From contig NZ_BSFQ01000024.1 of the NCBI RefSeq assembly GCF_027922425.1, positions 47,870-111,869 on the forward strand: a stretch of 64,000 nt of DNA, written 5' to 3'. The translations under genes were made by a program, and so were the position numbers. This DNA comes from Pseudonocardia halophobica. GTDB taxonomy: Bacteria > Actinomycetota > Actinomycetes > Mycobacteriales > Pseudonocardiaceae. Positions 58,282 through 64,000 of this stretch are shown piece by piece. The notes beneath the pieces were generated by a model that saw only the letters and a program-made list of their open reading frames with translations, had not been told where the DNA came from and did not search any database. Positions within the stretch are counted from its first letter, which is position 1, and each line of letters begins with the position of its first letter.

Positions 58282-58295
58282 GCGCCGCGCGGGCG

Positions 58296-58706
58296 TCAGG
58301 CCTGGCCGGCCGGCTCCGGCGGCAGCTCGAGCAGCGGGTACACCCCGTTCTCGTCGTGCACCTCGGTGCCGACGATCGGCGGGTTGAACACGCACACGCA
58401 GGTGATGTCGGACCTGACCCGCACCTGGTGCTTCTCGTTGCCGTCCAGCAGGTACATCGTGCCCGGGCCGAGCTGGTACGTCCGGTCGTTGTCCTTGTCG
58501 TACAGCTCGCCCTCGCCGGAGACGATGTAGACGGCCTCGACGTGGTTGGCGTACCAGAAGTCGTTCGTCGAGCCGGCCCGCAGCACCGTCTCGCCGACGG
58601 AGAAACCGACCCGGTCGTGCGCGGTGACGATGCGGCGCGAGTACCAGCCGGGCGTGTCGACGTGGTTCTTCGTGCCCGTGACGTCATCGATCTTGCGGAC
58701 GATCAT
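58296..58706 (-). CDS. ectC: ectoine synthase EctC
   Basis: The 136-aa cupin enzyme closes the ring of N-acetyl-diaminobutyrate to form ectoine. It begins MIVRKIDDVTGTKNHVDTPGW and shows the cupin motifs AVYIVSGEGELYD and GTMYLLDGNEKHQVR. Length and order are normal. It follows ectB after 7 nt in ectA-ectB-ectC. Confidence 0.97.
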   Translation of the reverse strand: MIVRKIDDVTGTKNHVDTPGWYSRRIVTAHDRVGFSVGETVLRAGSTNDFWYANHVEAVYIVSGEGELYDKDNDRTYQLGPGTMYLLDGNEKHQVRVRSDITCVCVFNPPIVGTEVHDENGVYPLLELPPEPAGQA

Positions 58707-58713
58707 GTAGTGC

Positions 58714-59970
58714 TCAGCCTCCGGAGGTGACGGCCTTGACGGACTCGGCGACGATGGCGAGGCCCTCGTCGAGCTCGTCGTCGGTGATGGTCAGGGGGGC
58801 GAGGATCTTCATGACCTCGCTCTGGGGTCCCGAGGTCTCCATCAGGAGTCCCCGCTCGAACGCCGCCGCACACACCTTGGCGGCCTGCTCCTCCTGCGCG
58901 AACTGCAGGCCGCGGGCCAGGCCCCGGCCCTTCGCGGTGAGCTCGGTCGACTTGGTGTCGGCGACGATCCGGTTGAAGGCCTCCTCGACCTTCTCGCCCT
59001 TGCGGACCACGTCGCGCTCGAGCGTGTCGTCGCTCCAGAACTGGTGGATGGCCTCGGTCCCGGTGACGAACGCGGGGTTGTGCCCGCGGAAGGTGCCGTT
59101 GTGCTCACCCGGGCCCCAGACGTCGTGCTCGGGCTTGATCAGGACGAGCGCCATCGGCAGCCCGTATCCGGAGATCGACTTGGAGATCGTGACGATGTCC
59201 GGCTCGATGCCGGCGGCCTCGAACGAGAAGAACGGGCCGGTGCGCCCGACGCCCATCTGCACGTCGTCGACGATCAGCAGGATGTCGTGGCGCTTGCACA
59301 GGTCCGCGAGGCCCTGCAGCCACTCGATCCGGGCCGGGTTGATCCCGCCCTCGCCCTGCACCGTCTCGACGATCACGGCCGCGGGCTCGTTGAGGCTCGA
59401 GCCGGTGTCCGTGAGGACCTTCTCGAACCACAGGAAGTCCGGCACCTTGCCGTCGAAGTAGTTGTCGAACGGCATCGGGGTGGAGTGCACCAGCGGGATG
59501 CCGGCACCGCCGCGCTTCATCGAGTTGCCGGTCACCGAGAGCGCGCCGAGCGTCATGCCGTGGAAGGCGTTGGTGAAGTTCACCATCGCCTCCTTGCCCG
59601 TGATCTTGCGGGCCAGCTTCAGTGCCGACTCGACGGCGTTGGCGCCGGTCGGGCCGGGGAACTGGACCTTGTAGTCCAGGCCACGGGGGCCGAGGATCTT
59701 CTCCCGGAAGGTCTTCAGGAACTCGCCCTTGGCCGTGGTGTACATGTCCAGGCCGTGGGTGATCCCGTCCCGGGACAGGTACTCCAGCAGCTTCCTCTTC
59801 AGGGGCTCGGGGTTGTGGCCGTAGTTCAGCGCGCCCGCACCCGCGAAGAAGTCGAGGTACGAGTTGCCGTCGGTGTCCCACAGGCGAGCGCCCTTCGCCG
59901 TGTCGAACACGACGGGCCAGTTGCGGCAGTACGAGCGGACCTCGGACTCGACGTCCTCGAAGATGGTCAT
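58714..59970 (-). CDS. ectB: diaminobutyrate--2-oxoglutarate transaminase EctB
   Basis: The 418-aa class III PLP aminotransferase makes L-2,4-diaminobutyrate from aspartate semialdehyde, the first step of ectoine synthesis. FPGPTGANAVESALKLARK, the VDDVQMGVGRTG segment with the PLP-binding Asp, and the Schiff-base Lys in ISKSISGYGLPM near residue 261 are all present. It starts MTIFEDVESEVRSYCRNWPV, the conserved start of EctB. It is the second gene of the ect operon, 10 nt after ectA. Confidence 0.97.
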   Translation of the reverse strand: MTIFEDVESEVRSYCRNWPVVFDTAKGARLWDTDGNSYLDFFAGAGALNYGHNPEPLKRKLLEYLSRDGITHGLDMYTTAKGEFLKTFREKILGPRGLDYKVQFPGPTGANAVESALKLARKITGKEAMVNFTNAFHGMTLGALSVTGNSMKRGGAGIPLVHSTPMPFDNYFDGKVPDFLWFEKVLTDTGSSLNEPAAVIVETVQGEGGINPARIEWLQGLADLCKRHDILLIVDDVQMGVGRTGPFFSFEAAGIEPDIVTISKSISGYGLPMALVLIKPEHDVWGPGEHNGTFRGHNPAFVTGTEAIHQFWSDDTLERDVVRKGEKVEEAFNRIVADTKSTELTAKGRGLARGLQFAQEEQAAKVCAAAFERGLLMETSGPQSEVMKILAPLTITDDELDEGLAIVAESVKAVTSGG

Positions 59971-59980
59971 TCTCTTCTCA

Positions 59981-60508
59981 TCATCCTTCGGTCGGGATCG
60001 GGCCGATTCGATAGAGGATCTCTGATTCGTGTCCGTCGCCGAGAAGGGATCCGGGGAACAATTCCGTTCTCGACACCTCCGCGTCGTTGCGGCGCGCGAA
60101 CGCGGCGAACATGGCGTTCGACGCGTCGTTGTCCGGCGTCACCGTCGTCTCCATGAACCGGACGCCGGGAACCTGCGCGAAAAGCGTGTCCAGCATTCGG
60201 CCCGCCACTCCGCGACCGCGGGCGGCGGCGCCGACGGCGACCTGCCAGACGAGCAATGTTTCAGGGGCGTCCGGGCGGCGGTACCCCGTGACGAAGCCGA
60301 CGGGCCGGCCGTCCAGCTTCGCGATCACCGAGGTCGCGGCGAAGTCGCGGCACCAGAGGAGGTACGCGTACCGGGAGTTCACGTCGAGGACGCGGGACTC
60401 CGCCGCCATCCGCCACAGGTCGACGCCGTCGTCGACCGTCGGGGGCCCCACCGTCAGTTCGGGTTCGTCGCCGGGCGGATCCGAGGCGTCGGTGGTGGCT
60501 GCGGTCAT
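59981..60508 (-). CDS. ectA: diaminobutyrate acetyltransferase EctA
   Basis: The 175-aa GNAT enzyme acetylates diaminobutyrate. The EctA signatures DLWRMAAESRVLDVNSRYAY near residue 30 and LVWQVAVGAAARGRGVAGRML (acetyl-CoA binding) near 85, then METTVTPDNDASNAMFAAFA, are clear. The ATG at 60508 is chosen; the open frame continues upstream through the promoter region. It is the first gene of the ect operon. A CRP-like dyad and a GTTGTCGACAAC palindrome lie 47-92 nt upstream. Confidence 0.96.
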   Translation of the reverse strand: MTAATTDASDPPGDEPELTVGPPTVDDGVDLWRMAAESRVLDVNSRYAYLLWCRDFAATSVIAKLDGRPVGFVTGYRRPDAPETLLVWQVAVGAAARGRGVAGRMLDTLFAQVPGVRFMETTVTPDNDASNAMFAAFARRNDAEVSRTELFPGSLLGDGHESEILYRIGPIPTEG

Positions 60509-60554
60509 GGCCAACGAACGTAACAGGGGTATTGCGAACCTGCACCCGTCGGCA

Positions 60555-60566
60555 GTTGTCGACAAC
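60555..60566. promoter_or_regulatory. palindrome in the ectA promoter region
   Basis: GTTGTCGACAAC is a perfect 12-bp palindrome 47 nt upstream of ectA, where a -35 element could lie. It may be an operator; the regulator is unknown. Confidence 0.4.
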
Positions 60567-60583
60567 ATTCGATCGCGGAGTTC

Positions 60584-60599
60584 CGTGATCGTCATCACA
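60584..60599. promoter_or_regulatory. CRP-like site upstream of ectA
   Basis: CGTGATCGTCATCACA matches TGTGA-N6-TCACA at nine of ten fixed positions. It is centred about 83 nt upstream of the ectA start codon. Confidence 0.4.
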
Positions 60600-61535
60600 A
60601 CATCGTTTATTGCTCGGGAAATGTGGGGACCGCCGGGATCACCGAATGGATGCCGCGGTTTCCGCAGGTGCATCGCCGATTTCGCGGCTGGGCCCCGGGG
60701 AGGCCTCGGCGCCGCGGGCCCTACTGGCCGTCGCCGTCTGCCACGGCCCGTCACGGAGCATGACGCTCGCCACGCTCCCGCCCGTTCCGCACGATAGGGG
60801 GAGTCGGGCCGCGCCGCGAGGCGAGCGGGCGGGAGTCGGTCCGACCGGTCGGACCGCTGCCGGGATCCGGGAGGGCGCGAAGTGGATCACCGCCGCCTCC
60901 GCGGGCGCGGTCGCGGCGGGCGCACTCCGACGCGGGCGCGGTCGCCCGCGAAGGACGGGACCGCGGCTCGCGGGCCCGGAGGCACCGGGCCCGCGGACAG
61001 GGGGTGCCCGACGCACACCGACCTCCTCGGGCGGATCTTGGCGCGCCCGCAGGAGACCGGTTCCGGCAGCGTGCAGCTTCCGATTGAAGCCGCCGTTGCG
61101 CTGTTCGGCCCAACACCGCTTTCCCGGGTGTGGTGACGCATTTCCTGCGGCTTCGCCCTCGCCGGCCTCGGGGTTTCGGACATCACGCACGCCACACATG
61201 AGACGTACGGCACTCAACCACCTTCGGGCAGGCCGTCCGGCTCACCCCGCGCCCTCTTTCGTCGCCGGGCCGCATAGTGCCGGGGAGAGTTCGCGGAAAC
61301 GCGAAGACCGCGATCCCGCGCAGGGCCGATCCCTGCCCCGACGCGGCCGTACACAGCCCCTGAGCAAGAGCACTGCTCTGATCTCACCTCGCCGCAACAA
61401 GACCATGATCCGGAAACACAGATGCGTTCCGGATGACACATCCCGGCAACGGCTCCGCCGTGAACTGGTTCGCGAGCCAGTCACGGTCCGGCTCGGACCC
61501 CCTCGCCGTCGGAGCCCCTCAGGAGCTGATCCTTC
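60600..61535. other. long spacer between ectA and the Nit1C-type genes
   Basis: This 936-nt stretch contains no gene I can support. Open frames on both strands (for example 60639-61217 minus and 60610-61662 plus) are Arg/Pro/Gly-rich, with no ribosome binding site and no family resemblance. The right third is less GC-rich and holds three dyads (61290-61305, 61367-61379, 61408-61434), so it is probably the promoter and leader of the flavin monooxygenase operon. Confidence 0.45.
61290..61434. promoter_or_regulatory. three dyads upstream of the Nit1C-type operon
   Basis: TTCGCG-GAAA-CGCGAA (61290-61305), AGAGCA-C-TGCTCT (61367-61379) and ATCCGGAA-N11-TTCCGGAT (61408-61434) are consecutive perfect inverted repeats 100-250 nt before the first gene. 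They are candidate operators; nitrogen or cyanide-related control is only inferred from the genes. Confidence 0.45.
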
Positions 61536-62945
61536 ATGTCCCCGTCGCAGCCGGCCACCCACCTGCGCGCCGTTCCCGATCCCGCCCCCGCCACGTCCGA
61601 CCTCGACGGCGCGCACCGATCCGTCGTGGTCGTCGGCGGCGGACAGGCGGGTCTGTCGGTGAGCCGCTGGCTCACCCACCACGAAGTCGATCATCTCGTG
61701 CTCGAGGCGGAGACCGCCGGGCACGAGTGGCAGGACCGGCGCTGGGACTCGTTCTGCCTGGTCACGCCGAACTGGCAGTGCCGGCTCCCCGCGTTCCCGT
61801 ACGACGGCCCGGACCCCGACGGCTTCATGGTCCGCGACGAGATCACCCGGTACCTGGAGAAGTTCGTCGCGTCGTTCGACCCGCCGCTGGTGGAGGGCGT
61901 CCGCGCCACCTCGCTGCGGGCCGGTGACACGGGCGGCTTCCGGATCGCCACCGACAAGGGCACCGTGACGGCGGACCAGGTCGTGGTCGCGACCGGGCCG
62001 TACCAGGTCGCCCGCACCCCGCGGATGGCCGAGCGCCTCCCGGACGCGGTCACCCAGCTGCACTCCTCGCAGTACCGCAACCCGGACCAGCTGCCCGAGG
62101 GCGCGGTCCTGGTCGTCGGCACCGGCCAGTCCGGCTGCCAGATCGCCGAGGACCTGCACCTCGCCGGCCGCACCGTCCATCTCGCCACCGGCACCGCCCC
62201 GCGGGTCGCCCGCTTCTACCGCGGCCGCGACTGCGTCGCCTGGCTGTCCGAGATGGGCACCTACACCAAGGGCATCGACCGGTTCCCCGACGCGGAGGCG
62301 GTGCGGCACAAGACGAACCACTACGTCACCGGCCGGGACGGCGGGCGCGACATCGACCTGCGGAAGTTCGCCCTGGAGGGCATGAACCTGCACGGCCGGC
62401 TGGTCGGCATCACCGACGGGCGGCTCCGCTTCGCCGACGACCTGCGGTCCAACCTGGACGGGGCCGACGCCGTCGCCGAGGGCATCAAGGACTCGATCGA
62501 CGCGTACATCGCCGCGAACGGCATCGACGCGCCGGCCGAGGAGCGCACAGCCCCGGTCTGGGCACCGGAGGCCGACGAGCCGGAGGAGATCGGCCTCGCG
62601 GCCGCCGGCATCACGACCGTCATCTGGTCCACCGGCTACGGCCGCGACGACCGCTGGATCGAGCTGCCGATCTTCGACGGCCGCGGCTACCCCACCCACG
62701 AGCGCGGCGTGACCAGCCGGCCGGGCCTCTACTTCATCGGTCTGCCCTGGCAGTACACCTGGGGTTCGGGCCGCTTCTCGGGTGTCGCCGACGACGCGGA
62801 GTACCTCGTCGGCCGGATCCTCGAGACCCGCCGCGCGGGCCGCGTCGCCGACGGTCTGTCCTGGCTGGCCGGCACCCCGACCAGCACCTTCCCGTCCGAC
62901 CCCGCCGACGATCCCGACTGGGTCGCCCCCCGGTCGGCCAGCTGA
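61536..62945 (+). CDS. flavin-dependent monooxygenase, MSMEG_0569-like (Nit1C cluster)
   Basis: The 469-aa protein is an FAD/NADPH flavin-containing monooxygenase-like oxidoreductase. The FAD motif VVVVGGGQAGLSVSRWL lies near residue 32, a second dinucleotide motif AVLVVGTGQSGCQIAEDL near 190, and between them QLHSSQYRNPDQL, the usual linker. It closely resembles the MSMEG_0569 family as I recall it, part of the Nit1C cluster with nitrilase, Sll0783-type, radical SAM and acetyltransferase genes. Nit1C is known to be needed for cyanide assimilation in some bacteria and responds to nitrogen limitation. It is followed after 10 nt by the nitrilase. Confidence 0.88.
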   Translation: MSPSQPATHLRAVPDPAPATSDLDGAHRSVVVVGGGQAGLSVSRWLTHHEVDHLVLEAETAGHEWQDRRWDSFCLVTPNWQCRLPAFPYDGPDPDGFMVRDEITRYLEKFVASFDPPLVEGVRATSLRAGDTGGFRIATDKGTVTADQVVVATGPYQVARTPRMAERLPDAVTQLHSSQYRNPDQLPEGAVLVVGTGQSGCQIAEDLHLAGRTVHLATGTAPRVARFYRGRDCVAWLSEMGTYTKGIDRFPDAEAVRHKTNHYVTGRDGGRDIDLRKFALEGMNLHGRLVGITDGRLRFADDLRSNLDGADAVAEGIKDSIDAYIAANGIDAPAEERTAPVWAPEADEPEEIGLAAAGITTVIWSTGYGRDDRWIELPIFDGRGYPTHERGVTSRPGLYFIGLPWQYTWGSGRFSGVADDAEYLVGRILETRRAGRVADGLSWLAGTPTSTFPSDPADDPDWVAPRSAS

Positions 62946-62955
62946 GGAGCCCGCC

Positions 62956-63804
62956 ATGCCCACGACCCGTGTCGCGACCGTCGCGGCCCCCTTCGACCGG
63001 GATATCGAGGCCGACTTCGCCCGCATCACCCGCCTGGTCGACGAGGCGAAGCAGCAGGGTGCGCAGCTGCTCGCCCTGCCCGAGGCCGCACTCGGCGGCT
63101 ACGTCTCCGACCTGGGCGGATCCGCGTCCCCGCCGCCGGCCTTCGCGGTCGACGGCCCGGAGATCGCCCGCCTGGCCGCGTTGGCCGGGGACCTCGTGGT
63201 CACCGCCGGCTACTGCGAGGCGGCGGACGGCCGCCGGTACAACGCGGCGGTCTGCGTGACCGGCGACGGCGTGCTCGGCACCTACCGCAAGGTCCACCAG
63301 CCGCTCCGCGAGGACGCCACGTACACGGCCGGCGACGCCTTCGAGGCCTTCGACACCCCGATCGGCCGGATCGGCATGCAGATCTGCTGGGACAAGGGCT
63401 TCCCCGAGGCGGCCCGGGCCCTGGCGATCGACGGCGCCCGGGTGATCGTCTCGATGTCGGCCTGGCCGGTCAGCGCGACGAACCCGCACCCCGACCCCGC
63501 GCAGGACCGCTGGACCCGCCGCTTCGACCTGTTCGACCGCGCCCGCGCACTGGAGAACCAGGTCGTGTGGGTGGCGTCGAACCAGTTCGGCACGTTCGGC
63601 TCGCTGCGCTTCGCCGCCAACGCCAAGATCGTCGACCCCGGCGGGGAGATCGTGGCCGCGACCGGGCAGACCGAGTCGATGGTGGTCGCGGACTTCGACC
63701 TCGAGGCCGACCTCGACGCCCACCGCGCCGGCATGAACAACCTGCGCGACCGCCGCCCTGACGTCTACGGGGCCCTGACCCGGCCGGCACTGCAGCCGGT
63801 CTGA
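62956..63804 (+). CDS. Nit1-type nitrilase (carbon-nitrogen hydrolase)
   Basis: The 282-aa protein belongs to the carbon-nitrogen hydrolase superfamily. The catalytic triad is visible: Glu in LLALPEAALGGY near residue 43, Lys in GTYRKVHQPL near 113, and Cys in IGMQICWDKGFPEAARAL near 146. In Nit1C clusters this nitrilase is the gene the cluster is named after and is required for cyanide use in Pseudomonas; its natural substrate is not established. GAGGAG precedes the ATG. It lies between the flavin monooxygenase and the Sll0783-like gene in one operon. Confidence 0.92.
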   Translation: MPTTRVATVAAPFDRDIEADFARITRLVDEAKQQGAQLLALPEAALGGYVSDLGGSASPPPAFAVDGPEIARLAALAGDLVVTAGYCEAADGRRYNAAVCVTGDGVLGTYRKVHQPLREDATYTAGDAFEAFDTPIGRIGMQICWDKGFPEAARALAIDGARVIVSMSAWPVSATNPHPDPAQDRWTRRFDLFDRARALENQVVWVASNQFGTFGSLRFAANAKIVDPGGEIVAATGQTESMVVADFDLEADLDAHRAGMNNLRDRRPDVYGALTRPALQPV

Positions 63805-63855
63805 GCCCGACCCGCTCCCCGACCATCCACAGCAGTTTTCCACACTGGAGGAAAC

Positions 63856-64000
63856 ATGGCCGACCTGACCGATCTCGAGAAGCAGAGCCTCGAGGAGATC
63901 CCGCACCCGTCGATGCCGGAGGGGTCGTCGATCTACGGCGGCACCAAGGTCTTCCCCGACTACCAGGCCGAGCACGGGGAGACCTACTTCACGCTGGTCC
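63856..64000 (+). CDS. MSMEG_0572/Sll0783-like nitrogen-starvation protein (partial)
   Basis: Only the first 48 codons are in the window. The sequence MADLTDLEKQSLEEIPHPSM and the following SSIYGGTKVFPDYQ match my memory of the Sll0783/MSMEG_0572 family, a Nit1C cluster member of unknown biochemical role that is induced by nitrogen starvation in cyanobacteria. GGAGG lies 5 nt before the ATG at 63856. It follows the nitrilase by 51 nt, and further Nit1C genes (radical SAM, acetyltransferase) are expected beyond the right edge. Confidence 0.8.
   Translation, partial: MADLTDLEKQSLEEIPHPSMPEGSSIYGGTKVFPDYQAEHGETYFTLV

Noticed and set aside
60639..61217. 192-codon minus-strand and overlapping plus-strand open frames in the ect-nit spacer
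   Set aside because: Products are rich in Arg, Pro and Ala, resemble nothing known to me and lack ribosome binding sites. A gene here cannot be excluded entirely.
61440..61535. SAM-type riboswitch before the flavin monooxygenase gene
   Set aside because: The region has GC-rich dyads, but I could not match the conserved cores of SAM-I, SAM-II or SAM-IV.

Overview
The window is very GC-rich DNA (roughly 73%, my estimate by eye) with dense genes, many GTG starts and ATGA/GTGA overlaps. Its gene families point to an actinobacterium: a cvn signalling operon, DUF3263, DUF3159, LytR_C and TIGR03086 proteins, Rpf proteins, a lone groEL with CIRCE sites, and an XPB helicase. I infer Pseudonocardiaceae, probably Pseudonocardia, but no rRNA or other taxonomic marker is present. 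I recognised no tRNA, rRNA, CRISPR array, prophage or insertion sequence.

Layout. 1-6.2 kb: the 5' part of a form II CoxL-like molybdenum hydroxylase running off the left edge, a thiD-like kinase, an F420-type reductase, an HtrA-like protease, peptide deformylase and two small actinobacterial proteins. 6.2-14.1 kb: a tandem AAA+ ATPase, psd-pssA (phosphatidylethanolamine synthesis), moeA, and groEL behind two CIRCE operators. 14.1-17.7 kb: a membrane protein, a DUF559 nuclease gene with short repeats on both sides, and a WYL regulator divergent from a mycothiol-type protein. 17.7-24.7 kb: a complete branched-chain amino-acid type ABC operon followed upstream by a LuxR/histidine kinase pair; the two transcription units share a promoter-proximal motif. 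24.7-27 kb: small membrane proteins and the XPB helicase.

27.5-35.2 kb: a conservon (cvnA-B-C-D) whose sensor kinase is 1,898 aa because of a very long low-complexity tail. 35.2-41.9 kb: a helicase-like protein, a 59-aa protein with mocA, then two rpf genes bracketing the moaC-moaB-moaE operon. 42-45.3 kb: coxD-, coxE- and xdhC/coxF-like accessory genes for molybdenum hydroxylases. 45.3-49.1 kb: an iron-type alcohol dehydrogenase in one operon with a kinase and response regulator, behind an unusual leader. 49-57 kb: envelope proteins, a gamma carbonic anhydrase-like protein, and thiO-thiS-thiG behind a TPP riboswitch, divergent from thiE. 57.2-60.5 kb: ectABC plus ectD for ectoine and hydroxyectoine. 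61.5 kb to the right edge: the start of a Nit1C-type cluster (flavin monooxygenase, nitrilase, Sll0783-type protein).

A recurring theme is the molybdenum cofactor: moaC/moaB/moaE make molybdopterin, moeA inserts Mo, mocA and xdhC mature the cofactor, coxD/coxE activate the active site, and coxL is a candidate client. The most interesting non-coding signals are the shared motif linking the liv-type operon to its neighbouring two-component system, a CRP-type site placed at -61.5 of an apparently leaderless moaC, related structured leaders on both rpf genes, an Arg-rich mini-ORF plus dyads ahead of the alcohol dehydrogenase, a hairpin covering the Shine-Dalgarno of the HtrA-like gene, and a two-hairpin leader on psd. 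All of these were read by eye and are hypotheses.
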